NCBI GenBank assembly: GCA_902610255.1
Contig: CACLUX010000007.1
Span: 1-64,000 of the forward strand
Origin: an uncultured Alphaproteobacteria bacterium
GTDB taxonomy: Bacteria; Pseudomonadota; Alphaproteobacteria; HIMB59
Length of the DNA stretch: 64,000 bases
Reading direction: 5' to 3'
In this document: positions 40,546-50,625 of the stretch, piece by piece
How the letters are laid out: each line of letters opens with the position of its first letter
Numbering within the stretch: the stretch's first letter is position 1
The notes under the pieces: generated by a model
What the model was told of the DNA's origin: nothing
Seen by the model: the letters and a program-made list of their open reading frames with translations, nothing else
Database searches by the model: none
Made by a program: the position numbers and the translations under genes

Positions 40546-40576
40546 AAAAGTGGGTAGTAAACTACCCACTTTTTTT
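40546..40576 (+). terminator. Strong intra-operon stem-loop with T-run after binding-protein gene
   Basis: AAAAGTGGGTAGT-AA-ACTACCCACTTTT followed by TTT. Confidence 0.85.
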
Positions 40577-40631
40577 ATATTTAAGTAAAATTAAACTGAA
40601 TGATCTTTATTAAAATTATATAAATTAAATC

Positions 40632-42221
40632 ATGGCTACTACATCAACTCCCCAAAGACAAGAGTCTGATAGACACCAAAAGAAAACCTGGCTTACCACA
40701 CTGGTTTCAAGACCAGAAATTGGACCTATTGGAGTTATGCTTCTTTTATTTGGAATGCTTGGCTATTTCTCCATCCCTGCTGGTGAAATGTCTTGGAACC
40801 CTTTTACAGGTGAGGGTTTTAATGCACTAGGTATTAGAAACTTTCTAAGAGTTATATCTCAACTTGGAATCATAGCAATTGGTGCTGGGCTTTTAATAAT
40901 TGCTGGTGAGTTTGACTTATCTATTGGATCTATGATTGGTTTCGCAGGAGCCTGTATGGCAATGATTTTAAGATGGGGTTTTTCATTTATTGTGCCCTAC
41001 ATATCTTTCGAGGGAGGTTTCCACATAGAATTTTATACTGTTTTCCACATTGATGATGTTTCCCCAATACTAGCAATATTTATTACCTTATGTTTCACAC
41101 TTTTTTTTGGATGGATACAAGGTACCATTGTAGTTAGATCAGGCTTACCTTCTTTCATCGTTACACTTGGTGGATTATTTTTTTTAAGAGGACTTACAGA
41201 AGTTTCTCTTCGCTCTTTCAATCATAGACCAGATCAAGCTAAGGGCGCTACAACAGTTACAGAAATCCCAGATATTAAAAATATTGTAAATGTTCCCGGA
41301 CATGGTGAAATGGTTCGTGAAAAAGCAAAAGCTCTTCCAGAAGCTGACCTTGTATCTTTAGCTCAAACATTACCAGCAGATACAGTAGCAGCAATAACTG
41401 AAAGACTCGAATATACATATCAAAGGGTAGCAGATGCCAAAACTCAAATTTTGGTGGATAAAGGCACCAAGCCTTTGCAAGAAGCTCTAGCAAATGCTCA
41501 GGCTACTGGAAACGATTATATGGTTGGGATGATACAAGAAAAAATTGCTAACTTTCAAATTGATCCTGTTGTTGCAAAAACTGTCACAGATGTTGATATA
41601 GCAAGGGTTTATATAGATTCATTGTACTCAGCTCAACCTGTCGCTAACTTTTTTGGTGGAGATATTTTAGAGCCTGTATTTGATTGGCTATATTTTCCAA
41701 TTGATTGGAATACCAATAATTTTGGAAACCAATTTGCTCCAGGGCTGTACTCCTGTGTAATGATTTGGCTTATTATAGCCATAATCTGTTATGTTGTTCT
41801 AAGTAGAACACAGGCTGGTAACTGGATTTATTCTACTGGTGGAAACTTAAGTGCTGCTAAAGCTAATGGTGTGCCCACAGATAAAGTTAAAGTATCTCTA
41901 TTTATGTTTTCTGCTTTTTGTGCGACTGTATTTGCAACTTGCCAAGTTTTCGAGGTCAATACCGCAGATGCAGCCAAAGGTAATTTAAAAGAATTAGAGG
42001 CAATTGCTGCTGCTGTTATTGGCGGTGTTGTACTAACAGGTGGCTTTGGAACAATTTTAGGTATATGTGTTGGTGCATTTATTTTTGGAATAGCAAAAGA
42101 GGCTTTCTTCTATATCCCAGGAATCGATGGATCATTTTATAGAGTATTTTTAGGTTTAGTGATCATAGCCTCTGCGCTAACAAATGAAAATATCCGAAAA
42201 AGAATTATAGGTAGTATATAA
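40632..42221 (+). CDS. CUT2 ABC transporter permease with large internal insertion
   Basis: AGEFDLSIGSMIGFAGA, SGLPSFIVTLGGLFFLRG, AAAVIGGVVLTGGFGTILG; 529 aa with a soluble segment at about 41221-41660. Confidence 0.92.
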   Translation: MATTSTPQRQESDRHQKKTWLTTLVSRPEIGPIGVMLLLFGMLGYFSIPAGEMSWNPFTGEGFNALGIRNFLRVISQLGIIAIGAGLLIIAGEFDLSIGSMIGFAGACMAMILRWGFSFIVPYISFEGGFHIEFYTVFHIDDVSPILAIFITLCFTLFFGWIQGTIVVRSGLPSFIVTLGGLFFLRGLTEVSLRSFNHRPDQAKGATTVTEIPDIKNIVNVPGHGEMVREKAKALPEADLVSLAQTLPADTVAAITERLEYTYQRVADAKTQILVDKGTKPLQEALANAQATGNDYMVGMIQEKIANFQIDPVVAKTVTDVDIARVYIDSLYSAQPVANFFGGDILEPVFDWLYFPIDWNTNNFGNQFAPGLYSCVMIWLIIAIICYVVLSRTQAGNWIYSTGGNLSAAKANGVPTDKVKVSLFMFSAFCATVFATCQVFEVNTADAAKGNLKELEAIAAAVIGGVVLTGGFGTILGICVGAFIFGIAKEAFFYIPGIDGSFYRVFLGLVIIASALTNENIRKRIIGSI

Positions 42222-43012
42222 TGAGTCAAGACGATCAAGCTCCATTTATTGAGATTACAAATTTAGTTAAAAAGTTTGGCACATTCACAGCACTGAACGG
42301 TGTCTCCTTAAATGTTTTGCCTGGAGAGGTTCATGCACTTCTTGGTGATAATGGTGCCGGAAAATCAACTCTAATAAAAGTTTTATCAGGTGTTCACAAG
42401 CCTACATCTGGTGTGATTAAAGTTGATGGAAATGAAGTGAAATTTGGATCCCCAAGAGAAGCAACAAGTGCAGGCATAGGAACTGTTTACCAAGATTTAG
42501 CATTGAACGCACTTACATCGGTTACTAGAAACTTTTTTTTGGGTAATGAGTTAAAAAAAGGCCCAGGACCTCTTGGAATATTAGATTTTAAAAATATGAA
42601 TGAAATCACTATAGCTGAGATGGGCAAGATAGGAATAAATATCTCTGATCCGACTCAGTTAGTAGGTACGATGTCTGGAGGACAGAGACAAACTTTGGCG
42701 ATTGCTAGAGCGATATATTTTGGAGCTAAAATATTAATCTTGGATGAGCCAACATCAGCTCTTGGACAAAAACAACAAATGGAAGTTTTAAAAACTATTA
42801 AAAAGGTTCAACAATTAGGGAATATCGCAATTATTTTGATTACTCACAACGAAATTCATGCAAGACTTATTGCAGATCGATTCACATTCTTAAGCTTGGG
42901 TGAAGTAATAGGATCTGGAAAGTCTTCAGAATTAGGCGGAGATGATGTTAAGCGTTTAATGGCTGGCGGCGCTCAAATAGGTGATCTAGCAAAAGAGCTT
43001 GAAGCCGTATAA
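42221..43012 (+). CDS. CUT2 ABC transporter ATP-binding protein (single NBD)
   Basis: [45 protein letters not shown]. Confidence 0.94.
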   Translation: MSQDDQAPFIEITNLVKKFGTFTALNGVSLNVLPGEVHALLGDNGAGKSTLIKVLSGVHKPTSGVIKVDGNEVKFGSPREATSAGIGTVYQDLALNALTSVTRNFFLGNELKKGPGPLGILDFKNMNEITIAEMGKIGINISDPTQLVGTMSGGQRQTLAIARAIYFGAKILILDEPTSALGQKQQMEVLKTIKKVQQLGNIAIILITHNEIHARLIADRFTFLSLGEVIGSGKSSELGGDDVKRLMAGGAQIGDLAKELEAV

Positions 43013-43020
43013 TATTTTTA

Positions 43021-43842
43021 CTAGTAAGAGCTAGGATTATTATCTTTATCAGACTCATCGTGATTTTGATTAGTAAGCTCTTTAAATTTTCTTACATGAG
43101 CTGCTGCTGCGCCTGATAACAACCTTACATCATTAGTAATAGTAACAAGATCAAAACCCCATTCGGAAGCCTTGGCAGCGTATTCCGGAGTCCCACAATG
43201 AAGACATGCTACTTTTCCATGCTTATGAGCAATTTCTAAAATTTTCTTTTTAGATTCAATCATCTCAGGTTCTTTTCGATCAAACCCTGGTACTAATTTT
43301 CCTTGATTAAGTCCTATTGTTAAATCTGCTGTGCCAATATAAAGCCCATCAAGACCAGGAGTGGATGCTATGTCATCAAGATTATCAAATGCTTCTTGAG
43401 TTTCTATCATAGCTAAACAAAAAGTTCCCTCATTTGACTCGTAAAAATAATTTGAACTAACTGAAAAGTTAGCTCTCGTTGGACCAAAACTTCTTATACC
43501 CTCTGGTGGATATTTACAATCTTGAACAAGTTTTTGCGCTTGCTCTTTATTATTAATCATAGGGCATATTATTCCCAATGCTCCTGCATCCATGACTTTT
43601 GATATTACGGCGTGATCTAGTCCTGAAACTCTACAGATTGGAGTGACACCACTATTTCTAATACTTTGCAACATTGTAAACAAATCACTAAAGCCAATCA
43701 TCCCATGTTGATAGTCAATGGTCAGGGCGTCATAACCCTGCTCAGACATAATTTCAGCAGTAAAAGTATTGGGTATCGATAAAAAGCTATTAAGAACCAC
43801 CTCTTTTTTTTGCCATTTAGTTTTTACTTTATTTTCAATCAT
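43021..43842 (-). CDS. HpcH/HpaI-family class II aldolase
   Basis: YDALTIDYQHGMIGFSDL, GALGIICPMINNKEQA, MIETQEAFDNLDDIASTPGLDGLYIGTADLTIGLNQG. Confidence 0.92.
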   Translation of the reverse strand: MIENKVKTKWQKKEVVLNSFLSIPNTFTAEIMSEQGYDALTIDYQHGMIGFSDLFTMLQSIRNSGVTPICRVSGLDHAVISKVMDAGALGIICPMINNKEQAQKLVQDCKYPPEGIRSFGPTRANFSVSSNYFYESNEGTFCLAMIETQEAFDNLDDIASTPGLDGLYIGTADLTIGLNQGKLVPGFDRKEPEMIESKKKILEIAHKHGKVACLHCGTPEYAAKASEWGFDLVTITNDVRLLSGAAAAHVRKFKELTNQNHDESDKDNNPSSY

Positions 43843-43917
43843 TGAGTGTTAGATACCAAAATTATTTAAAAAAATAATTATAACAATTTTTTATTATTTA
43901 TGAATAAATGCATAAAT

Positions 43918-44922
43918 TTAATCAATATTCTCCATCCTCCCACTCTTGACAGATTTATAGGCAGTTTCGGCTAAGAGAAGAGCCCTTCTTCCGTCCTCAA
44001 AGCCAACAGATACTGGCTTCTTTTCCAAAATTGTTTCAACAAATGAGCTAATTGAATTCATATAAGACTCCTGGTATCTCTCAATAAAAAAGTTTAAATA
44101 GGGCTCACTCTTATCAACAAACTCTGAATTATATTTTTTCAATTCATGAGGCTTTCTATTTGCAGATATAACCATCCCTTTACTTCCAAACAACTCAACT
44201 CTCTGATCGTATCCATAAGTCGCTGATCTTGAGTTGTTTATGTGACATTGTTTCCCCGAGGCTGTTTCCATTATAATCATCAAGGTGTCACTATCATTTA
44301 ATTCAGATTTTATTTTTGGATTTATTAAAGCATTAGAAATTGCAAATACTTTAACTGGCTCTTCACCAAGCATAAAGCGGGCTAAATCAAAATCATGAAT
44401 TGTCATATCTCTGAATTGCCCACCAGACACTTTTAAATAATCCCAACTTGGTAAACCTGGATCTCTAGATGTAATCAAACATTGATGAAGTTCACCAATT
44501 TCACCATTAATAAAGGATTTTTTTGCAGCCTTGTGACCAGGATCAAATCTTCTATTAAAGCCTAGTTGGATGGGAACGTTATTGCCTTCAAGTCTTTTTG
44601 AAAACTCATCAACTTTTTTTATATCGAGGTCAATAGGTTTCTCACACAAAACAGGTTTTTTTGAAGCAACAGATCTTTCTATAAAATCAATATGTGTATT
44701 AGTTGGGGAAGCTATAAGAACAGCATCAATATCATTACTATTAAAAATATCGTCAACATTCTTGATAGCGACTACACTTAATTCATTTGATACTTTTGTT
44801 GCAAATTCATCATTTGGATCATATATGCATGCTAAATTTGTTTGTCCATGAAGTTGAATATTCTTAGCATGCATTTGGCCAATACGCCCACAGCCAATAA
44901 CTGCAATACTTACTTTTTTCAT
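43918..44922 (-). CDS. Gfo/Idh/MocA oxidoreductase, inositol 2-dehydrogenase-like
   Basis: VIGCGRIGQMHAKNI, SPTNTHIDFIE, CEKPIDLDIKKV, FNRRFDPGH, GGQFRDMTIHDFDLARFM. Confidence 0.9.
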   Translation of the reverse strand: MKKVSIAVIGCGRIGQMHAKNIQLHGQTNLACIYDPNDEFATKVSNELSVVAIKNVDDIFNSNDIDAVLIASPTNTHIDFIERSVASKKPVLCEKPIDLDIKKVDEFSKRLEGNNVPIQLGFNRRFDPGHKAAKKSFINGEIGELHQCLITSRDPGLPSWDYLKVSGGQFRDMTIHDFDLARFMLGEEPVKVFAISNALINPKIKSELNDSDTLMIIMETASGKQCHINNSRSATYGYDQRVELFGSKGMVISANRKPHELKKYNSEFVDKSEPYLNFFIERYQESYMNSISSFVETILEKKPVSVGFEDGRRALLLAETAYKSVKSGRMENID

Positions 44923-44966
44923 ACCACAGAAGTATAGTATTCTTTATTTATTAAAAATAAAAAAAA

Positions 44967-44979
44967 ATTCATTTTGAGT
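44967..44979. promoter_or_regulatory. Candidate operator, TTCA-N3-TGA-type site
   Basis: ATTCA-TTT-TGAGT between divergent genes 43918..44922 and 45039..45947. Confidence 0.5.
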
Positions 44980-45038
44980 ATAATTTAAGTATTCTTTAAA
45001 AGAATAATTTATCTATAATGTTATAAGAAGAGGATTTT

Positions 45039-45947
45039 ATGAAAGCAAAATTGGGAATAGCACCTATAGCATGGTCCAATGATGATTTACCTGAGTTAGG
45101 AGGAGAGACTTCTTTGGATACTTGCCTTAGTGAATCTAAGCTTGCAGGATTTATAGGTGTTGAAACAGGTGGAAAATTTCCAAAAACCGCTGAAAAACTT
45201 GATCCAATTTTAAAAAATCACAAACTATACCTTGCCTCTGGATGGTATTCAGGAACTGTTTTAGATAATGACCTAGAAAATGAAAAAGATAAAGTTCTTC
45301 AACAACTTACTCTCTTCAGGGACTTAGGCGCAGCAGTTTTAGCATATGGAGAAACATCTGGAACTATCCAAAATGTTAGACATGCTCCTTTAAACACAAA
45401 AAGAAAAATACATAGTGAGGATTTTAAAGAATACGGTAGAAAATTAACACTATTTGCAGAATTTTGTGAAGATTTTGGTGTGCCAATTTCATTTCATCAC
45501 CATATGGGTACAGCCATTGAGACTGAGGAAGAACTAGATAAGTTAATGACTCATACTGGTGAAGCGGTAAAACTTTTGTTCGATACAGGTCACATGAATT
45601 TTGCTGGAGGTAATTCTCTTAATATCATAAACAAATACGCTAAAAGAATTAATCATGTACATACAAAAGATATTAGATCAGAAATAATTAGTAAATTAGA
45701 TAGAGATAAGGAGAGTTTTCTTGATGCTGTGTTAAAGGGTGCATTTACTGTTCCTGGAGATGGTTCCATAAATTTTGTAGAGGTAGTTGAGGCTTTAGCC
45801 AGAAACAATTACGAAGGTTGGTTTATAGTTGAAGCAGAACAAGACCCTGCAAAAGCCAATCCTCTGGAATATGCCAAAATTGGTTTTAATGAATTAGTTA
45901 ACTGTTTGAAATCATTTGATTACCAAATTTCTGATTATCAAGATTAA
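45039..45947 (+). CDS. IolE-like (inosose dehydratase / sugar isomerase TIM barrel)
   Basis: KLGIAPIAWSNDDLPELGG, GFIGVETGGKFP, FHHHMGTAIETEEELDKLM, FDTGHMNFAGG, FIVEAEQDPAKANP. Confidence 0.88.
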   Translation: MKAKLGIAPIAWSNDDLPELGGETSLDTCLSESKLAGFIGVETGGKFPKTAEKLDPILKNHKLYLASGWYSGTVLDNDLENEKDKVLQQLTLFRDLGAAVLAYGETSGTIQNVRHAPLNTKRKIHSEDFKEYGRKLTLFAEFCEDFGVPISFHHHMGTAIETEEELDKLMTHTGEAVKLLFDTGHMNFAGGNSLNIINKYAKRINHVHTKDIRSEIISKLDRDKESFLDAVLKGAFTVPGDGSINFVEVVEALARNNYEGWFIVEAEQDPAKANPLEYAKIGFNELVNCLKSFDYQISDYQD

Positions 45948-45951
45948 TTAT

Positions 45952-47553
45952 CTAATTTTTGTTTTCACTTAAAATACTATCTGATCCTTTTTCAGCAATC
46001 ATAATTGTTGCTGCTTGAGTATTTCCTGAAATAATTTTAGGCATTATTGAGGCATCAATTACTCTTAAATTTTTGACCCCCCGAACTTTGAGTTCATTAT
46101 CAACAACACTATCTTTTTCAGATCCCATAAAACAAGTTCCAACACAGTGTAAAAGTGAGCCACCAATTTTCTGACAATATTCTTCAATTTCTTCATCAGT
46201 TTTAATTGTTGGACCAGGATTAATTTCCTCCATAATGTAGCTTTTTAAAGGATCTGTGTTACCAATTTTTCTTGCATATTTTACTCCGGCTACAATAGCG
46301 TCTCTATCCTCTTGAGACTCAAAAAAATTAAATTGAATAGCTGGGTGTTTAAGTGGATCAGGAGACTTTAGTTTTACAAATCCTCTTGATTGAGGTCTAC
46401 TATGTTCAGCTAAAACTGTAAAAGCAGAAAATGGTTTTGGTTCACCCAAATCCTCTCCAGTGCACCAAGCCATAAAAGAAATCATCATGTCTGGTGTTGC
46501 TTGTGTTGAGTTTGTCTTAATAAACGTATTAGCATAATTACCATTACTGGCAAAAGGGCCAGATTTAAACAAAAAATATTTAATTGCAGCGAATACCCGC
46601 CTTGTATTACTATGATAAAGATCATTTACTGTAATTGGTTTGTTGCATTTATATTCTGTAACAACACCAAAATGATCCTGTAACCTTTTTCCAACATAAG
46701 GAGAGTGATGTATAACTGGAATATCAAATTTTTGCAACTCCTGCGAGTCACCTATACCCGACAACATTAGTATTTGAGGACTATTGATAGTTCCACCACT
46801 AATTATAACTTCTTTATTTGCATTAAAATTAATTTTTTTTCCTTTAAAGATACACTCAACACCTTTAGCTGATTTGTCTTCAATATTAATTTTAATTACT
46901 TGAGTGTTTTTTTGAATTGACAAATATTTACTAAAATTATGATTTCTAAGAAAAGCCTGTGCTGGGCTCCATCTTTTATTATTTTTAGTAGTCACCTGAT
47001 AATAACCTGTACCCTCTTGAGTTTCTCCGTTAAAATCATTGTTATATGGTGACCCTAAATTATATGAGGACTCTATGAAAGCATCTGCTAGCTCATCTCT
47101 TGAAGGTAGGTCTGATACCCAAAGCGGCCCGTCAATACCGTGATAATAACTTTCACCTCTTACCTGATTTTGACTTTTTTTAAAATAAGGTAGAACACTA
47201 TCAAAACCCCAACCATTACATCCAGCTGACTCCCATGCATCAAAATCCTCAGGTTGTCCACGCACATAAATCATTCCATTTATTGAACCAGTGCCGCCAA
47301 GAACCTTACCTCTTGGTTGATAGGATTTGCGATTATTTAGAAATGGTTCTGGTTCTCCCTCATAACACCAATTAATTTTTTTATCTTTAAATAATTTTCC
47401 ATAGCCCATAGGTATATGAATATAGGGATTGGTATCTGAAGAACCTGCTTCAATTAAAAGAACTCTAAATTGTTGTTCTATTAATCTTCGTGCTACAACA
47501 CATCCAGCTGATCCAGCACCAACTACGATATAATCATAAGAACTATTATTCAA
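45952..47553 (-). CDS. GMC-family oxidoreductase (choline dehydrogenase-like)
   Basis: YIVVGAGSAGCVVARRL, GRVLGGTGSINGMIYVRG-like, SGGTINSPQILMLSGIGD, NLRVIDASIMPKIISGNTQAATIMIAEKGSD. Confidence 0.93.
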   Translation of the reverse strand: MNNSSYDYIVVGAGSAGCVVARRLIEQQFRVLLIEAGSSDTNPYIHIPMGYGKLFKDKKINWCYEGEPEPFLNNRKSYQPRGKVLGGTGSINGMIYVRGQPEDFDAWESAGCNGWGFDSVLPYFKKSQNQVRGESYYHGIDGPLWVSDLPSRDELADAFIESSYNLGSPYNNDFNGETQEGTGYYQVTTKNNKRWSPAQAFLRNHNFSKYLSIQKNTQVIKINIEDKSAKGVECIFKGKKINFNANKEVIISGGTINSPQILMLSGIGDSQELQKFDIPVIHHSPYVGKRLQDHFGVVTEYKCNKPITVNDLYHSNTRRVFAAIKYFLFKSGPFASNGNYANTFIKTNSTQATPDMMISFMAWCTGEDLGEPKPFSAFTVLAEHSRPQSRGFVKLKSPDPLKHPAIQFNFFESQEDRDAIVAGVKYARKIGNTDPLKSYIMEEINPGPTIKTDEEIEEYCQKIGGSLLHCVGTCFMGSEKDSVVDNELKVRGVKNLRVIDASIMPKIISGNTQAATIMIAEKGSDSILSENKN

Positions 47554-47560
47554 TTTACTT

Positions 47561-48319
47561 TTAGTCTTCTAAAGACGGAAGTTCTTTCCCTCCCGCCATA
47601 AGATTTTGAAGTTTATCTGGAGAAACTTCATTTTTGTTAGCTGTAGCAATAGTTTTACCTCTATCTAATACTGTAAATCTGTCTCCAACTGAATAGGCAT
47701 GCCTAACATTATGAGTAATAAATACAACAGCTATGCCTTTAGTCCTCATTTTATCAATTGTATCTAAAACATTTGCTGTTTGTTTAACACCAAGTGCAGA
47801 AGTAGGTTCATCCAAAATTAAAACTTTTGCGCCAAAATAGACAGCTCTGGCTATGGCAACAGTTTGCCTTTCACCTCCAGATAAAGTTCCTACTGCTTGT
47901 TCAGGTGATCTAAGTAAAATTTGAAATTTTGACATTTCGTCCTCAGTAATTTTATTTGCAGTTTCATGATCAAATAATTTTACTGGCCAACCCTTAGTGG
48001 GTTCATTGCCAAGAAAAAAATTCCTACTCACAGACATTAAAGGTATCATTCCTAAATCTTGATATACTGTAGCTATTCCTTTAGAAATAGCATCATGTGG
48101 TGAGTTAAAAGTAACTTTTTCACCCTGAAAATAAATTTCACCTGAACTTGGAGGGTGAACCCCTGACATAGTTTTGATGAAAGTTGATTTTCCAGCGCCA
48201 TTATCTCCAAGTAAGCAGTGACACTCTCCAGGATTAACATCAAAAGATACACCTTCCAATGCAATTACGCTTCCAAAGTTCTTTTTGATATTATCTAATT
48301 TTATAATTGGCTCACTCAT
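47561..48319 (-). CDS. CUT2 ABC transporter ATP-binding protein (single NBD)
   Basis: [45 protein letters not shown]. Confidence 0.94.
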   Translation of the reverse strand: MSEPIIKLDNIKKNFGSVIALEGVSFDVNPGECHCLLGDNGAGKSTFIKTMSGVHPPSSGEIYFQGEKVTFNSPHDAISKGIATVYQDLGMIPLMSVSRNFFLGNEPTKGWPVKLFDHETANKITEDEMSKFQILLRSPEQAVGTLSGGERQTVAIARAVYFGAKVLILDEPTSALGVKQTANVLDTIDKMRTKGIAVVFITHNVRHAYSVGDRFTVLDRGKTIATANKNEVSPDKLQNLMAGGKELPSLED

Positions 48320-48324
48320 TTAAT

Positions 48325-49434
48325 CTAATCTCCAGTGCCAACTATTAACCTTCTAATGTAAGTATTTGTGATAACAGCAACTAATAGTAGTCCTCCTAAA
48401 AAAACTCTAAAAAGTGAAGCTTCAGCACCGGAGAAAAATAAGCCTTGCTGAACAACTCCAAACATTATAGCTCCCAAACCAGCACCTATAACTGAACCAT
48501 AACCTCCCGTTAGTAAAGCACCTCCAATAACAACACAAATGATTGCTTCAAACTCCTTTAAAAGCCCTCTGTCAGCTCCAGCAGATCCAAATTCCGTAAC
48601 CTGGCACATTGCAAAGGTACATGCACAGAAAGCAGTAAACATAAATAGTAAAATTTTTACTCTATTAACTGGGACACCAGCATATTTTGCTGCACTGGCG
48701 TCACCTCCAGCAGCATAGATCCAATTACCAAATCTAGTTCTAGTTAAAAGCCAATGACCAAAAATAACCAAACCTATCGCCCACAAAATTAAGTTTGGTA
48801 CACCGCTTACCACAGGTTGACCCTCAAAAACTCCTCTTTTAAAAACTTCAATCCAGCCCTTATCTCCCATCCATTGAAATAGACCTGTAAGAACCTCTCC
48901 ACCAAAAATTGGGGCTAACCAATCAGCATCAGCTAAAGGCTTCATCCCACTTAAAATTGTTTTACTGGTGGTAGTTACTGACATAAAAATTGTTAGACCT
49001 CTTAGAATATACAAAAAAGCTAACGTAACGATAAAGCTTGGTAATTTGGTTTTAATAACAATAAATCCATTAACCCCACCAAGAGCAATAGATAAAATAT
49101 ATGCCAATATAATTGACTGCCAAACTGGCAAACCAAAATGTATAGATCCTATTGCAAGAACCATTCCTGAAAATCCAATCATGGAGCCTACAGATAAATC
49201 AAATTCTCCGGCAATCATTAGTAAGCAAGCCCCCACAGCTATAATTGCAAATTGAGCTGAAACTACAGTCCAGTTTCTTATACCATCAGGATTAAACATC
49301 CCATTATCTGAGGCTATTAAAAGAAAAAAAATAATAACTAAAATAACACCGCATATAGAACCAAATTCAGGACGCACAAGCGTCTTCTGAAAAAAACCTA
49401 TATTTCTTATTCTCTCATCTATTTTATTTTGCAT
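48325..49434 (-). CDS. CUT2 ABC transporter permease
   Basis: AGEFDLSVGSMIGFSGM, KLPSFIVTLAFLYILRG, AKYAGVPVNRVK, CVVIGGALLTGGYGSVIG. Confidence 0.93.
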   Translation of the reverse strand: MQNKIDERIRNIGFFQKTLVRPEFGSICGVILVIIFFLLIASDNGMFNPDGIRNWTVVSAQFAIIAVGACLLMIAGEFDLSVGSMIGFSGMVLAIGSIHFGLPVWQSIILAYILSIALGGVNGFIVIKTKLPSFIVTLAFLYILRGLTIFMSVTTTSKTILSGMKPLADADWLAPIFGGEVLTGLFQWMGDKGWIEVFKRGVFEGQPVVSGVPNLILWAIGLVIFGHWLLTRTRFGNWIYAAGGDASAAKYAGVPVNRVKILLFMFTAFCACTFAMCQVTEFGSAGADRGLLKEFEAIICVVIGGALLTGGYGSVIGAGLGAIMFGVVQQGLFFSGAEASLFRVFLGGLLLVAVITNTYIRRLIVGTGD

Positions 49435-49456
49435 ATCTAATTTGTACCATTTTTAA

Positions 49457-49485
49457 AAAAGAGGGTTTATAAAAAACCCTCTTTT
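49457..49485 (-). terminator. Intra-operon stem-loop between binding-protein and permease genes
   Basis: AAAAGAGGGTTT-N5-AAACCCTCTTTT. Confidence 0.85.
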
Positions 49486-49518
49486 GATGTTAATAATAGG
49501 AGATAATTCAGAAAAAAA

Positions 49519-50469
49519 TTATCTAAAAGTACCAGCTAAGGACTCAACTAATCCAATATTATCCTTTGTAGTGAAACCAGGACCTGAATTAATGTGATGA
49601 GGCACAGTTACACCATATCTAATATGATTAGTCATTAGGTTAGCAGCTAAATACCCTTGAAAAAATTGCTGTTGATCAATTGACCATTGCAAAACACCGC
49701 TCTTAAGAGCAACGATCATTTCATCAGAAAGCTCAAAAGATCCATAGTAAATATCTCCAGCAAGACCAAGCTCTTCAAGAGCTTGAAGGGTTGGATTACC
49801 ACCGTTAGGACCTAAAGTTAAGATAGATGGAGTGTCTGGGTGAGCTTTTAAATAAGCAAAAACTCTGTTCTTAGCTTCAACAGGGTCTCCACCAATATCA
49901 ACCATTCTATCTCCAAGTTCTATCCCAAGACCTGCAGCATAACCAGCACACCTATCAGTTAAAGGTATGTTACCCATTTGATGATTGAAACAAACAAAAT
50001 CTGTAACACCATCTGCTTTAGCCATCACACCAGCTTGTCTTCCTGCCTCAAATTCCGGCTGACCAATATGCAGCATTGCACCCATAGATTCGGATTGTTC
50101 TTGTGTGCCAGAGTTAACTGTAATAACAGGCATCCCTGAGTCAACAGCTCCTGTAATTGCAGCCTTCAAAGCATCATAGTCACCTATTGTAACTATCATA
50201 CCGTCGTAATCTGCGGCTGCAGCTTGCTCAACTATTCTAGCCATATCTGCAGAGTCACCAGTTGGTGGGTTTCTTACATCAACAGTAATCCCCATTTCTT
50301 TTTCAGCTTGTTTAAGAGTATTTTTAATTGTGTTCCACCAAAAATCTTCATCACCTGAATGGTAAATAAACACTAACTTTTCTCCCTCAGCTTTAGCGGT
50401 TGCCGTAAGGGTAAACAAAGCAGATAAAGAAACGAAAAAAATAGTTAAAAGTTTAATTATTGATTTCAT
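49519..50469 (-). CDS. CUT2 periplasmic binding protein (inositol/ribose-like)
   Basis: Signal peptide MKSIIKLLTIFFVSLSALFTLTATAKA; GGAGG spacing favours the second ATG (50469) over the track start 50475. Confidence 0.9.
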   Translation of the reverse strand: MKSIIKLLTIFFVSLSALFTLTATAKAEGEKLVFIYHSGDEDFWWNTIKNTLKQAEKEMGITVDVRNPPTGDSADMARIVEQAAAADYDGMIVTIGDYDALKAAITGAVDSGMPVITVNSGTQEQSESMGAMLHIGQPEFEAGRQAGVMAKADGVTDFVCFNHQMGNIPLTDRCAGYAAGLGIELGDRMVDIGGDPVEAKNRVFAYLKAHPDTPSILTLGPNGGNPTLQALEELGLAGDIYYGSFELSDEMIVALKSGVLQWSIDQQQFFQGYLAANLMTNHIRYGVTVPHHINSGPGFTTKDNIGLVESLAGTFR

Positions 50470-50540
50470 GTCCATTCCTCCCTATTTGGAATTTAATATA
50501 CAAGGGTAACAAATATAATTATATTAATTACAAAAAAAAA

Positions 50541-50553
50541 TCTCATTTTGATA
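50541..50553. promoter_or_regulatory. Candidate operator, weak TTCA-N3-TGAA-like site
   Basis: TCTCA-TTT-TGATA upstream of the minus-strand binding-protein gene ending at 49519. Confidence 0.35.
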
Positions 50554-50625
50554 TTTTTAAAAAATTAAGGAAATCTCTCTTAAATTTAAAAAAAAGCTTG
50601 AAAATAATAATGCAATTTTATTAAT

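Noticed and set aside
43867-43885. AT-only inverted repeat AATTATTT-AAAA-AAATAATT-like
   Set aside because: Low-complexity in an AT-rich intergenic; not distinguishable from chance.
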